A stretch of DNA of 64,000 nt from Candidatus Kaistella beijingensis. GTDB taxonomy: Bacteria > Bacteroidota > Bacteroidia > Flavobacteriales > Weeksellaceae. Made by a program: the position numbers and the translations under genes. The stretch is taken from NCBI RefSeq assembly GCF_020084865.1, contig NZ_CP071953.1, forward strand, positions 2,356,001 to 2,420,000. Direction: 5' to 3'. The notes under the pieces were generated by a model that made no database searches, was not told the DNA's origin, and saw only the letters and a list, made by a program, of their open reading frames with translations. Of this stretch, positions 35,798 to 44,753 are shown one piece after another (the stretch's first letter is position 1; each line of letters begins with the position of its first letter).

Positions 35798-36691
35798 ATG
35801 AAAATCTCTTCAGAGCAACCGAAGATCATAGTTGTAGGCAGTTCCTCCATAGATTTGGTACTCAATACTGAACATCATCCGCTCCCGAATGAAACCGTAA
35901 TGGCTCAAAAATCCGAGAGTTTCTTCGGCGGCAAAGGTGCGAATCAAGCGGTGGGAACTTCGCGACTTGGAGCAAGTGTTTATTTTATCGGCTGCGTCGG
36001 AATGGATCCGCTCGGTCAACAAATTTTGCGGAATTTGGTGGATGAAGGCGTAAATGTTGGTTATGTTGTTGAAACGGAAGATGCTGCAACCGGAACAGCG
36101 TATGTAACTGCTGCACACGGAAAAAACAGTATCGTTGTAGTTCCCGCTTCCAATTATTGCTTACAACCAAAACACGTTGAAGTTGCTGAAAAGTTTTTCT
36201 CAACTACAGATTTAGTTTTACTGCAACTTGAGATTCCGATGGATGTGGTTGAATATACCGTGAAACTTGCAAAACGACACGAAAAGAAAATCGGAATTTA
36301 TGCGGCTCCTGCAAAAAAATTATCACAGCAAATTATAGAAAGCGTAGATTTCATTGTTTCTAAAAGCAACGAACTTTCCATTGTATTTGGTGATGAGCCA
36401 AGGGAAGAAATTTTGCGAAAATATCCCAACAAACTTTTTGTGCGGGATGATTCCAACTCAACGACTTATTTCAACGGTTCGGAAATGAAGTATTACCGAA
36501 ACGACCACGATTCTGTGCTGCATAAAATGGGAATGGGAGATGCGTTCACTTCGGGTTTTGCAGTCGCGTTTTGTCACGGAAACTCCATTGATGAATGTGT
36601 GAAATTTGGAAATGATGTCTCTTTAAAAGTTGCCAAAAACAGAGGTTCACAAAGAGGTTTGCCTTATCTGAAAGATTTTATTGAGAGTTAA
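35798..36691 (+). CDS. Ribokinase-like PfkB family sugar kinase
   Basis: This 297-residue kinase has the PfkB signatures: SSSIDLVLNTEHHPLPNETV at the sugar site, FFGGKGANQAVGTSRLGA (about 42-59) and the C-terminal anion-hole motif KMGMGDAFTSGFAVAF with the catalytic Asp. The overall order and length fit ribokinase (D-ribose to ribose-5-phosphate), but no rbs transport or regulatory genes are nearby, so the sugar is uncertain. It ends 68 bp before a strong terminator. Confidence 0.85.
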   Translation: MKISSEQPKIIVVGSSSIDLVLNTEHHPLPNETVMAQKSESFFGGKGANQAVGTSRLGASVYFIGCVGMDPLGQQILRNLVDEGVNVGYVVETEDAATGTAYVTAAHGKNSIVVVPASNYCLQPKHVEVAEKFFSTTDLVLLQLEIPMDVVEYTVKLAKRHEKKIGIYAAPAKKLSQQIIESVDFIVSKSNELSIVFGDEPREEILRKYPNKLFVRDDSNSTTYFNGSEMKYYRNDHDSVLHKMGMGDAFTSGFAVAFCHGNSIDECVKFGNDVSLKVAKNRGSQRGLPYLKDFIES

Positions 36692-36758
36692 ATCCTATTT
36701 TCCACATACCGAAAATTTCTATTAATCAAAGGGAAATTCTTAATTTTAAAAAAATAAT

Positions 36759-36787
36759 AATCCACTTTATTTGAAGTGGATTTTTTC
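36759..36787 (+). terminator. Terminator after the ribokinase-like gene
   Basis: A perfect 9-bp stem AATCCACTT / AAGTGGATT with a 6-nt loop and T run. The start codon of the next gene lies only about 5 bp beyond the T run. Confidence 0.85.
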
Positions 36788-36791
36788 TGAA

Positions 36792-37631
36792 ATGAAAGAA
36801 CTAACGCTAAAAACTTCAGACAACTTTCCACTTTCTGTAAAGCTTTTTGAGCCTGAAATTTCCAATGGAAAAGTGTTGCTCATCAATTCAGCAACGGGAG
36901 TTAAACAACAGGTTTATTTTTCGTTTGCCAAATATCTGGCGGAAAACGGCTATACCGTACTCACTTACGATTATCGAGGAATCAACGAATCAAAACCTCA
37001 AAATCTAAAAGGCTTCAATGCTTCTATGAGAATTTGGGGAACCAAAGGTTATAAAACGCTTACCAATTTCATTAAACAAAATTATCAAAATTATAGGAAG
37101 TTCTGTCTCGGTCATTCTGTCGGTGCCTTAATTTTGGGGATGAATGAAGATTCTATCATATTCGAAAAATTCATCTTTGTCGGTACTCAAGATGCCTACA
37201 TCGGAAATCTCCCCTGGAAAGTCGCGGTTACCGCTTTTTTTGGTTTTGGAGTTGCGCTTCCGGCTACCACGAAATTGCTTGGTTATTTTCCGGCACATTT
37301 TTTCGGATTGGGCGAATCTTTGCCGAAAGGAGTCGCTTACGATTGGCGAACTTTGATTCTCAATAAAAAGTCAACCAGCCGACTTTTTGAAAAAATTGAG
37401 AACGATTACTCGAAAACTTTAACCCAGGAAGCATTTATTATTCACGCCGAAGACGATCCTTGGGTAACCAAAAAAGGTATGGAAAGTTTGATGAACAAAG
37501 GCTATCCTAATTTGAAGAAAACCTATCGTGAAGTAAAAGTTTCAGAGTCACCAAAAAGGGAAATCGGTCATATCAATTTTTTCAGAAGTTTTAATAAAAT
37601 TTTGTGGAATATTGTTTTGGATGAACTTTAA
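36792..37631 (+). CDS. Alpha/beta hydrolase fold protein
   Basis: From the Met at 36792 (MKELTLKTSDNFPLSVKLF) the protein is 279 residues. It has the nucleophile elbow GHSVG in FCLGHSVGALIL, a strand-turn motif LTYDYRGINES, and the late catalytic His in KREIGHINFFRSF. An earlier in-frame Met at 36771 lies inside the terminator hairpin of the previous gene, so I rejected it. The cap region (about 130-190) is hydrophobic, as in some serine aminopeptidase-like or esterase members. Substrate unknown. How it is transcribed is unclear because the terminator sits directly upstream. Confidence 0.8.
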   Translation: MKELTLKTSDNFPLSVKLFEPEISNGKVLLINSATGVKQQVYFSFAKYLAENGYTVLTYDYRGINESKPQNLKGFNASMRIWGTKGYKTLTNFIKQNYQNYRKFCLGHSVGALILGMNEDSIIFEKFIFVGTQDAYIGNLPWKVAVTAFFGFGVALPATTKLLGYFPAHFFGLGESLPKGVAYDWRTLILNKKSTSRLFEKIENDYSKTLTQEAFIIHAEDDPWVTKKGMESLMNKGYPNLKKTYREVKVSESPKREIGHINFFRSFNKILWNIVLDEL

Positions 37632-37717
37632 CGTTGTCGAATTTAAAATCTTTAACTTAGCTTTTAGAGCTATTTTTTTGGAGGTAAGGATTTTAAATAG
37701 AGGTCAATTAATGCGTA

Positions 37718-37911
37718 TTAAGAACCTGTTTAGATTTCGTTAAATTAATCCTGTATCTCTTATAATGCTATTTCTCTGTCTTTGATCTATAAAATCTCGC
37801 AGATCAGCAGATTTAGCAGATTTTAACATCATGTATCTGCGAGATTTACGTAATCTGCGAGAAAAATAAAGCAACAAATCATTTTTGATACAAATTTAAA
37901 CAGGTTCTAAA
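37718..37911. mobile_element. MITE with about 20-bp terminal inverted repeats
   Basis: The 338-bp gap after the hydrolase gene holds this element and no gene. Terminal repeats TTAAGAACCTGTTTAGATTT and AAATTTAAACAGGTTCTAA match with two differences when inverted. The interior holds several copies of ATCTGCGAGA and AGCAGATTT. No transposase is encoded, so movement would need one from elsewhere. Confidence 0.75.
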
Positions 37912-37969
37912 ATTTCATCTTGTTTTAAATCACTAAATTTACCGTTGAAGAAAATCCAAGTAAATTCTA

Positions 37970-38539
37970 ATGAAAATATACACCAAAACGGGCGATAAGG
38001 GAACCACCGCACTTTACGGCGGAAAAAGAGTTTCCAAAGCATCTGCAAGAGTTGAATCATACGGAAATATTGATGAGCTGAACTCTTTTATCGGATTGGC
38101 TAAAAGCGAAATCACCGATGAAAAGGTTTTGAATCAGCTCAAAAAAATTCAGTTTGATTTATTTACACTTGGTTCTGAATCGGCTACACCAACCGACAAA
38201 CTCACTTTAGCAAACGGAAAATCACGGTTAACATTAATGATTTCCGAAACTGAAATCGAAGAATTGGAAAATTGGATGGATGAATATGAAACTCAATTAG
38301 AGCCTTTGCAATATTTCATTCTTCCCGGTGGCGGAAAATCTGCAACGGCTCTTCATGTGTGCAGAACCGTTTGCAGAAGAGCAGAACGCAGTTTGGTTTT
38401 CCTTAATGAAAGCGAAGAAGTTCGTCCAGAACTGATCAAATATCTGAACCGACTTTCTGATTATCTGTTTGTTTTGGCGAGATATGTTTCAAAATTAAAC
38501 AAAGAAAAAGAAGAATATTGGAATCCCAATGACAGGTAG
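37970..38539 (+). CDS. Cob(I)alamin adenosyltransferase, PduO type
   Basis: This 189-residue enzyme makes adenosylcobalamin from cob(I)alamin and ATP. The N-terminal KIYTKTGDKGTTALYGGKRVSK forms the ATP site, and the C-terminal RTVCRRAERSLVFL the cobalamin-facing helix; YILPGGGKSATALHVCRTVCR is also typical. It would supply the cofactor of the isobutyryl-CoA mutase at 57.9 kb, the only B12 enzyme seen in the window. Its stop codon lies at the start of a GGACAAA-type repeat. Confidence 0.95.
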   Translation: MKIYTKTGDKGTTALYGGKRVSKASARVESYGNIDELNSFIGLAKSEITDEKVLNQLKKIQFDLFTLGSESATPTDKLTLANGKSRLTLMISETEIEELENWMDEYETQLEPLQYFILPGGGKSATALHVCRTVCRRAERSLVFLNESEEVRPELIKYLNRLSDYLFVLARYVSKLNKEKEEYWNPNDR

Positions 38540-38603
38540 GGACAAAGCGTGAAACCTAACGAAGTGGTTCGACGGAGTCAATTGTCCGAAAACCGAAGGT
38601 TTT
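38537..38603 (+). repeat. GGACAAA/AAAACCG element, copy 1
   Basis: It starts in the stop codon of the adenosyltransferase gene (TAGGGACAAAGCGTGA) and ends with TGTCCGAAAACCGAAGG and the palindrome AAAACCGAAGGTTTT. A related copy lies at 43908-43990. Confidence 0.6.
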
Positions 38604-38665
38604 CAATTTGAATAGCCGTTGGTGAAACCATCAGAAAAGAATTTAAAAAAAATCCGTGAAAATCT

Positions 38666-39289
38666 GTGGACAATAAAAAAGCAATATTATTCATCAACGG
38701 ACTACCTCCAAAAAACCTACCCGAAACAGATGGCTATGATTTAATCGCCTGTTCCGACGGAGCTTTTCACTATTTGAAACAGAAAAATTTCCCAGTTGAA
38801 AAACTTGATTTCATTTCCGGAGACTTTGATTCGCATACCGGAAATGATGAAAAAGTGTATCAGGAAAAATTCATTTACACACCCGACCAAAACAAAACCG
38901 ATTTTGAAAAATCTTTAGAAATCATTCAACAAAAAGGTTGTAGAAAAGTGGATGTTTACGGCGGAAGTGGCGGAGAAATGGATCACTTTCTCGGAAATTT
39001 AACCGTTGCTTTTCGCTTCAAAAATGATTTAGAACTCACTTTTTTCGATGAGTATTCCACCTATTTCTTTTCACCGAAATCTTTAGTTTTAGAAAAGGTA
39101 AAAGGAAAAATGATTTCGCTTTACCCTTTTCCAAAATGTAAAAACGTTGCTACAAAAGGTTTGAATTGGGCCTTAAACAAAGAAGATTTGGACGTCACTT
39201 CAAGAATCGGAACAAGAAATTTCGCTGTTGCAGAAAAGGTTTCGATTGAATTTGAAAAGGGTGATTTGGTGGTTTTTGTGGGAAGGTAA
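38666..39289 (+). CDS. thiN: Thiamine pyrophosphokinase
   Basis: This 207-residue enzyme transfers pyrophosphate from ATP to thiamine, giving the cofactor TPP. CSDGAFHYL (ATP and metal site), ISGDFDS, TPDQNKTDFEKSL with the conserved acidic and Lys residues, and DVYGGSGGEMDHFLGNL are clear. The only plausible start is GTG at 38666; it lies at the end of a repeat-like phrase, TCCGTGAAAATCTGTGG, so the initiation region looks repeat-derived. No TPP riboswitch was seen upstream. Confidence 0.9.
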   Translation: MDNKKAILFINGLPPKNLPETDGYDLIACSDGAFHYLKQKNFPVEKLDFISGDFDSHTGNDEKVYQEKFIYTPDQNKTDFEKSLEIIQQKGCRKVDVYGGSGGEMDHFLGNLTVAFRFKNDLELTFFDEYSTYFFSPKSLVLEKVKGKMISLYPFPKCKNVATKGLNWALNKEDLDVTSRIGTRNFAVAEKVSIEFEKGDLVVFVGR

Positions 39290-39411
39290 TCTGTTTGGAT
39301 TTTATGAAGAAATATTAAAGAACCATCCACCAATAATACCAACTTTTTTTCCCAAATTTGCAACGCAGTTTTAATCTCAAATTTCAAACTTCAAATTTCA
39401 AATCTTAAAGA

Positions 39412-40803
39412 ATGAAAATTAAATATTCAGAACTTATTGACCAAACCCTTTATTTTCCGACCGAAGAATTTAGTGTGGCGGAAAATCAACTTCAATTTCA
39501 TGGAATTCCTTTGATGGACGTTGTCGAACAGTTTGGGACACCGCTGAAATTTAATTATCTGCCGAAGATTTCAATGAACATTCAACGAGCGAAAGCTTGG
39601 TTTAAAGAAGCTTTTGAAATCAATGATTACAAGAAGAGTTACCGTTATTGCTACTGCACCAAGTCCAGCCATTTTGCCTTCGTTTTGGAAGAAGCCTTGA
39701 AAAACGACATTTCGATTGAAACTTCTTCTGCATACGACATGGATATTGTGAAATCGCTTTATGACAAAGGAAAATTCGATAAAAACGTTGAAGTAATCTG
39801 TAACGGTTTTAAAACCGATGATTATCTTCAGAAAATTTCAGATTTAATCAACAACGGTTTTGAAAATATCACCCCAATTCTCGATAACTACCGTGAACTG
39901 GACAAACTTACGGAAAGCATTGACGTGAATTTCAACATCGGTATCAGAATCGCCTCAGAAGAAGAACCGAAGTTTGAATTTTATACTTCCCGTTTAGGAA
40001 TTGGTTACAAAGACATCATTCCTTATTACAGCCAAAAAATTGCGGAACATCCGAATGCACGTTTGAAAATGCTGCACTTTTTCATCAATACCGGAATTAA
40101 GGATACGGCGTATTATTGGAACGAACTTTACAAATGTCTCCGAGTTTATGCACGTTTGAAAAAAATTGCGCCGGAAGTTGATTCCCTCAATATTGGTGGC
40201 GGTTTCCCGATAAAAACTTCTTTAAATTTCGATTACGATTACCAATATATGGTGAATGAAATTGTGTCGCAAATCAAAAAATTCTGCGAGGAAGAAGGTG
40301 TTGAAGAACCCAATATCTATACCGAATTTGGTAGTTTTACGGTGGGTGAAAGTGGTGGTCACTTGTACAAAATTATTTCCCAAAAACGCCAAAACGACCG
40401 AGAAAAATGGAACATGATTGATTCCTCATTCATGACGACTTTACCCGATACTTGGGCGATTTCCCGACACTTCATCATGCTTCCATTGAATCGATGGGAC
40501 GATACTTATGAAAGAGTTTTCTTGGGTGGATTAACTTGCGATTCCGACGATTATTATAATTCTGAACAACACACGAACGCCATTTATCTTCCTGTTTTTA
40601 GCGACACAAAACCTTTGTACATCGGATTTTTCCACACAGGAGCTTATCAGGAAACCATCGGTGGTTACGGCGGAGTTCATCACTGTTTGATGCCGCAACC
40701 GAAACATATTCTCATCGACAAAGATGAAGATGGAAATTTTGTGTACACCCTTTTCCGAGAGGAACAGAAACCGGAAGAGGTTTTGAAATTGTTGGGATAT
40801 TAG
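39412..40803 (+). CDS. speA: Arginine decarboxylase, fold III PLP enzyme
   Basis: This 463-residue PLP enzyme of the alanine-racemase-like fold decarboxylates arginine to agmatine. Lys84 in YCTKSSHFAF is the likely PLP lysine. LNIGGGFPIKT is the glycine-rich phosphate loop, FGSFTVGESGGHLY supports the cofactor, and GGLTCDSDDYY carries the catalytic Cys. It is much shorter than E. coli SpeA, as usual in Bacteroidota. With the agmatinase at 43.1 kb it gives a route from arginine to putrescine. A TTTCAAACTTCAAATTTC array ends 5 bp before the start codon. Confidence 0.88.
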   Translation: MKIKYSELIDQTLYFPTEEFSVAENQLQFHGIPLMDVVEQFGTPLKFNYLPKISMNIQRAKAWFKEAFEINDYKKSYRYCYCTKSSHFAFVLEEALKNDISIETSSAYDMDIVKSLYDKGKFDKNVEVICNGFKTDDYLQKISDLINNGFENITPILDNYRELDKLTESIDVNFNIGIRIASEEEPKFEFYTSRLGIGYKDIIPYYSQKIAEHPNARLKMLHFFINTGIKDTAYYWNELYKCLRVYARLKKIAPEVDSLNIGGGFPIKTSLNFDYDYQYMVNEIVSQIKKFCEEEGVEEPNIYTEFGSFTVGESGGHLYKIISQKRQNDREKWNMIDSSFMTTLPDTWAISRHFIMLPLNRWDDTYERVFLGGLTCDSDDYYNSEQHTNAIYLPVFSDTKPLYIGFFHTGAYQETIGGYGGVHHCLMPQPKHILIDKDEDGNFVYTLFREEQKPEEVLKLLGY

Positions 40804-40860
40804 GAATTACGAAATCCGAAATACGAATGCGTTATCTGTAATTCTTTTTCCGTGAAATTT

Positions 40861-42504
40861 TTACTTTTTTGTGTAATTATATTTCAACCCGTTTTGTTCC
40901 ATTATTAAGGTGGATTTTTCAGGATTGAAAATAACTTTCACATAAATTTTATCGAAAGTGAATTCATTATTTCCTTTGTAATCAAGCGGAAATGAAGGTT
41001 GTTCCGTTGCTTGTGCTTTCAAAACTCCATTTTCAACAAAGAATTTCAAATCAAGCGGAATTTCCTTTGACACGTATTCACCCACATATTTCTGAAGTTC
41101 GGCTGCTGAAATTTCCTTGTTTTTAAAATCGGGATACTCGAATTCCAGACCGTAAAGTGAACTCAAAATTCCTGTAATAAATTTGTTGGAAGTAATTCTT
41201 TTCGCATTTAAGGAGCAGGAAATTGCGATATTATCTTCTGCATTGAAAATCATCAAAGAGTTGGTTCCGTAAGTTCCGCCACTGTGCCCGAGAAAGGGTT
41301 TGTTATAAAAAGGAACGGTTGCAATTCCGCTTCCGAATTTTTGGTCTTTTGCTGGTTTCATGCTTTCAACGGTTGATTTATCCAAAATTTTTCCTTCGAA
41401 AAGTGCAGTGATGAAGATGTTTAAATCAGTCGGTTCAGAAGCAATATCTCCAACTCCGATAACGTTTTTGAAATCAAAATCTTCCACTTTATTCCAACCA
41501 TTTTCAAACGAAAAAGATGGGTATACTCCGTTCGGATTATGCGATACGCTGTAAATATTTTTTAATTTCAAAGGCTTTAAAATTCTCTTTTCCAAATTAG
41601 AAGCGAATGATTTTTTGGAGACTTGTTCCAATATTTTGGTCAACAAATAATATCCTGAATTCGAGTAAGAATAAGATATTCCAGGTTTAAACAACAATTT
41701 TTGGGATTTCATATTATCCATAATCTGTTTTTCGGTTGCAGGATGGATTAACCAAAAATAGTCTTCCTCTTTTTTCACATAATCCGCCATTCCTGAAGTG
41801 TGATTCAGCAATTGAGTAAGACTAATTTTTTCGGAATTTGGTAGGTCGGGAAAATATGTGGAAAGTTTATCCGAAAGTTTTAGTTTTCCCTCTTTCTCAA
41901 GTTGATGCAGCATTACCGAAGTGAAAGTCTTGGTAATGGAACCAATTTGAAAGAGGTGATTTTCGGTGTTATAATCAGGAAGATTTTTTTGTCCGAAAGT
42001 TCTTTTCAAAACTTCCTTTCCGTTTTTAAAAATCGAAATTCCACCTGCTTCCATATTATTTTTCTCAAGGTAGTCGAGAAAATTATTGACTTTGTTCAGT
42101 TGAGGTTCAATATTTTCACCGAGAGAAGAAACTGTTTTTGTTGGTATTTTATTTTCATAAAAATCGAAACTTAAATTGGTGCTGAAACCGTTTTGCGAAA
42201 AAGTTCCATCGACTTTTTTATCCTTTAAAGTTCCATTGTACTGCAACCCAATACTTTTTATTTCAAATGAAACTTTCTTGTCATTAAATTCTACTTTATC
42301 CATCGGAATTCCTGTTGCGCCTTGATTCGGACTGTCCAATGTTCCTTTATAAACTGAATCATTTTTTGAGAAATGAACAATCAGCGGAAGTTTTGCACCT
42401 TGAATTTCGAGTTCACCTTTCCAAGAACCTGTAATTTCTTGAGCGGGAATTACTAAAAAGTAGGTTAAAAGTAGAAGGAAAAAGAATTTGGTTTTCATAA
42501 TCAT
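40861..42504 (-). CDS. Exported serine hydrolase (class C beta-lactamase-like)
   Basis: The 547-residue protein has a signal peptide (MKTKFFFLLLLTYFLVIPAQ), a small N-terminal beta domain (25-105), a penicillin-binding-like catalytic domain with SITK in QIGSITKTFTSVML, YSNSGYYLL as the Y-x-N motif and HSGGTYG as the third motif, and a C-terminal beta domain. Such proteins act as D-aminopeptidases, esterases or PBP-like hydrolases; resistance to beta-lactams is not implied. A second Met lies two codons in. The PH-domain gene is 26 bp upstream on the same strand, so the two may be cotranscribed. Confidence 0.9.
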   Translation of the reverse strand: MIMKTKFFFLLLLTYFLVIPAQEITGSWKGELEIQGAKLPLIVHFSKNDSVYKGTLDSPNQGATGIPMDKVEFNDKKVSFEIKSIGLQYNGTLKDKKVDGTFSQNGFSTNLSFDFYENKIPTKTVSSLGENIEPQLNKVNNFLDYLEKNNMEAGGISIFKNGKEVLKRTFGQKNLPDYNTENHLFQIGSITKTFTSVMLHQLEKEGKLKLSDKLSTYFPDLPNSEKISLTQLLNHTSGMADYVKKEEDYFWLIHPATEKQIMDNMKSQKLLFKPGISYSYSNSGYYLLTKILEQVSKKSFASNLEKRILKPLKLKNIYSVSHNPNGVYPSFSFENGWNKVEDFDFKNVIGVGDIASEPTDLNIFITALFEGKILDKSTVESMKPAKDQKFGSGIATVPFYNKPFLGHSGGTYGTNSLMIFNAEDNIAISCSLNAKRITSNKFITGILSSLYGLEFEYPDFKNKEISAAELQKYVGEYVSKEIPLDLKFFVENGVLKAQATEQPSFPLDYKGNNEFTFDKIYVKVIFNPEKSTLIMEQNGLKYNYTKK

Positions 42505-42530
42505 TGAAATTTTCTTTTGCTTGTTTAATC

Positions 42531-42929
42531 TTAAAAATTAATATTAGGATTTATTCGCAGTAACTCATTTTTAAATTCCTCAAAAAAATTTGGAGAAATC
42601 ACGATGCTTTTGTTTCCGTAATAAATTTCAATTCTCCCTGTAAGCGACGGAGCGGGAGATGAAAGCATATTTGAAGTTTTTTCAACTTTGGTGATTTCAT
42701 TAATATCAATTTTCGTTTTCCCAAAAAAACTGTTTTTGATGATTAAAAGTTGTCCATCCACAAAATACTGAATTCCAAAAATCACCCAACAAACAAACGC
42801 TAAAACTGCGAAAGAAACTAAAATCCCCGAAAATTTTTCATTCGGAATGCTTTCAGAAATGATAAACAAAAAGGGCAGCAAAATAATTATAAATGTGTCT
42901 ATGCCGTATTTTACAGGAATTTTTTTCAT
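42531..42929 (-). CDS. PH-domain membrane protein
   Basis: This 132-residue protein has two N-terminal membrane helices (about 10-28 and 34-56) followed by a compact bacterial PH-like domain: GQLLIIKNSFFGKTKIDINEI, then GRIEIYYGNKSIVISPN and a final amphipathic helix FEEFKNELLRINP. It is similar in layout to YdbT-like small PH proteins. Function unknown. It lies 26 bp before the serine hydrolase gene. Confidence 0.75.
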   Translation of the reverse strand: MKKIPVKYGIDTFIIILLPFLFIISESIPNEKFSGILVSFAVLAFVCWVIFGIQYFVDGQLLIIKNSFFGKTKIDINEITKVEKTSNMLSSPAPSLTGRIEIYYGNKSIVISPNFFEEFKNELLRINPNINF

Positions 42930-43017
42930 AATTTTTTTAAATACATTTTAGTAAAAATCGGAATTTTTTTTGAACTTTTGAAAATAATTTCAAACCCAAT
43001 CAAATCCAACATTTTCT

Positions 43018-43025
43018 TATCTTTG
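43018..43025 (+). promoter_or_regulatory. -7 box for agmatinase
   Basis: TATCTTTG matches TAnnTTTG, 40 bp before the start codon; a TATCAATCATC-type repeat fills the predicted leader. Confidence 0.55.
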
Positions 43026-43065
43026 AGCCTTTCAAATATCAATCATCTTTTATCAATCATCACTC

Positions 43066-43923
43066 ATGAACACTTACGCAGGAATTCCCGAAGAAAACGC
43101 AACCCTTGAAAACTCGAAAGTAATGTTGGTCACGGTTCCTTACGACGGAACTTCAACTTGGGGAAAAGGAGCCGACAAAGGTCCCGAACTTTTCCTAGAC
43201 GCATCCGAAAATATGGAATTATACGACATAGAAACTGGAACAGAACCTTATTTGGAAGGAGTTTGGATGGCGGGAGAAGTTTCTGAAAATTCTTCACCCG
43301 AAGCAATGACAGAAGCAGTTTACCAAAAAACAAAGGAAATGTTGCAGCATGAAGGAAAGCTTTTCACACTTTTCGGCGGGGAACATTCGGTTTCCATCGG
43401 TTCGATTCGTGCAGTTGGTGAAAAATTTGAAAATCTTACCGTTTTGCAATTGGATGCACACACTGATTTGCGTCCCGATTTTCACGGTTCCACTTCCAAT
43501 CATGCATGTGCGGTCTTTGAGGCGAACAAAAAACATAATTTGGTTCAGGTTGGAATTCGTTCTTGCGATGTTGAAGAAATGCAATACGTACCGAAAGGAC
43601 AATGTTTTTGGGCGCACGAAATTGCTACGAATCCCAATTGGATAGATGATGTTTTGGCAAAAGTTTCAGGAAACGTTTATATCACGATTGATCTGGATGC
43701 TTTCGACCCTTCAATTGCGCCCTCAACAGGAACTCCTGAACCGGGTGGATTACAATGGTATCCAACTCTGGAATTGTTGAGAAAAGTTTTCGAAAAATGC
43801 AACGTTGTCGCATTCGATATTGTGGAATTAATGGATTCGCCGTATTCCAAACCGACTGCGTTTTTGGCGGCGAAACTGTATTATAAAATGTTGGCGTATT
43901 ATCATTGTAAGGACAAATCGTGA
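43066..43923 (+). CDS. speB: Agmatinase
   Basis: This 285-residue ureohydrolase converts agmatine to putrescine and urea. All manganese ligands are visible: His107 (GGEHSV), Asp130, His132 and Asp134 (LDAHTDLR), Asp209 and Asp211 (TIDLDAFDP). Together with the arginine decarboxylase 2.3 kb upstream it forms the ADC route to polyamines. The last five residues (CKDKS) and the stop codon are encoded by the first unit of a 22-bp tandem repeat, so a repeat appears to have replaced the original 3' end. Confidence 0.93.
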   Translation: MNTYAGIPEENATLENSKVMLVTVPYDGTSTWGKGADKGPELFLDASENMELYDIETGTEPYLEGVWMAGEVSENSSPEAMTEAVYQKTKEMLQHEGKLFTLFGGEHSVSIGSIRAVGEKFENLTVLQLDAHTDLRPDFHGSTSNHACAVFEANKKHNLVQVGIRSCDVEEMQYVPKGQCFWAHEIATNPNWIDDVLAKVSGNVYITIDLDAFDPSIAPSTGTPEPGGLQWYPTLELLRKVFEKCNVVAFDIVELMDSPYSKPTAFLAAKLYYKMLAYYHCKDKS

Positions 43924-43990
43924 TTGGTGTAAGGACAAATTGCGATTTTTGTAAGTACAGATCGTGATCTGTCCAAAACCGCAGGTTTTT
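43908..43990 (+). repeat. GGACAAA/AAAACCG element, copy 2, with 22-bp tandem units
   Basis: Three degenerate 22-23-bp units follow each other: TAAGGACAAATCGTGATTGG (43908), TAAGGACAAATTGCGATTTT (43930) and TAAGTACAGATCGTGATCTG (43952). The last contains the palindrome ACAGATC-GT-GATCTGT. AAAACCGCAGGTTTT follows. Confidence 0.75.
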
Positions 43991-44071
43991 CCAAAAAATA
44001 AAACAGCAAATTCGTACATTAGTGGCAAGAAAATTTTCTGTCGCAAATGCACGATTTTTTTAGTTTTGAAC

Positions 44072-44686
44072 ATGCAAACTTTATTCGACCAAAATTTTGA
44101 TGCTGAAATAAATCTCCTCCCAAAAGGTGGAACCGTGAATTATTACGGAAAAATTTTAGACCAAAAGCAATCGGATAAATTTTATCAAACTCTTTTAGAA
44201 ACGATTGAGTGGAAAAATGATGAAGCAGTCATTTTCGGGAAGAAAATTTTAACCAAAAGAAAAGTCGCGTGGTACGGTGACGAAAATTTTGAATACACTT
44301 ATTCCAACTCCACCAAAAAAGCAATTCCGTGGACGAAAGAACTTCTTCAATTAAAAAAAATGGCGGAAGAAAAAACGGGAGAAAAATTCAATTCCTGCCT
44401 TCTCAATCTTTACCACGACGGCAGCGAAGGAATGGCTTATCACAGTGACGGCGAAAAAGATTTAAAGAAAGACGGCGCAATCGCTTCCTTAAGTTTAGGA
44501 GCGGAAAGGAAATTTTCCTTCAAACATAAAGAAACGAAGGAAAAAGTAGAACTCATCCTAGAACACGGAAGCTTGCTTGTCATGAAAGACGAAACGCAAT
44601 CATTTTGGCTGCATCGACTTCCACCAACCAAAAAAGTTTTCACACCAAGAATAAATCTGACTTTCCGAACGATTGTAAACTATTAA
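44072..44686 (+). CDS. AlkB-type 2-oxoglutarate/Fe(II) dioxygenase
   Basis: From the Met at 44072 the protein is 204 residues. It belongs to the DNA/RNA alkylation-repair dioxygenases: the iron motif HSD is His124 and Asp126 (GMAYHSDGEKDL), and the C-terminal PRINLTFR gives the two Arg residues for 2-oxoglutarate. WYGDENFEYTYS and SCLLNLYHDGSEG are typical of the AlkB subgroup that includes ALKBH2-like repair enzymes. The open frame extends 36 residues upstream but only through repeat sequence. It is likely monocistronic. Confidence 0.9.
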   Translation: MQTLFDQNFDAEINLLPKGGTVNYYGKILDQKQSDKFYQTLLETIEWKNDEAVIFGKKILTKRKVAWYGDENFEYTYSNSTKKAIPWTKELLQLKKMAEEKTGEKFNSCLLNLYHDGSEGMAYHSDGEKDLKKDGAIASLSLGAERKFSFKHKETKEKVELILEHGSLLVMKDETQSFWLHRLPPTKKVFTPRINLTFRTIVNY

Positions 44687-44705
44687 ATAAAGGGTTTAAC
44701 ATCAG

Positions 44706-44753
44706 TTAAAAATTCAAAATTTCCCTAACCCTAAAGGGAGTTTGAATTTTTAA
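44706..44753 (+). terminator. alkB terminator
   Basis: A perfect 13-bp stem TTAAAAATTCAAA / TTTGAATTTTTAA with an inner TCCCT/AGGGA stem, 20 bp after the stop. Confidence 0.7.

Noticed and set aside
43908..43974. 22-bp tandem units as a CRISPR array
   Set aside because: The units are adjacent without spacers, degenerate and only three; no cas genes are nearby.
44061..44068. TAGTTTTG as the alkB promoter
   Set aside because: It lies 3 bp before the start codon, so transcription would begin inside the gene.
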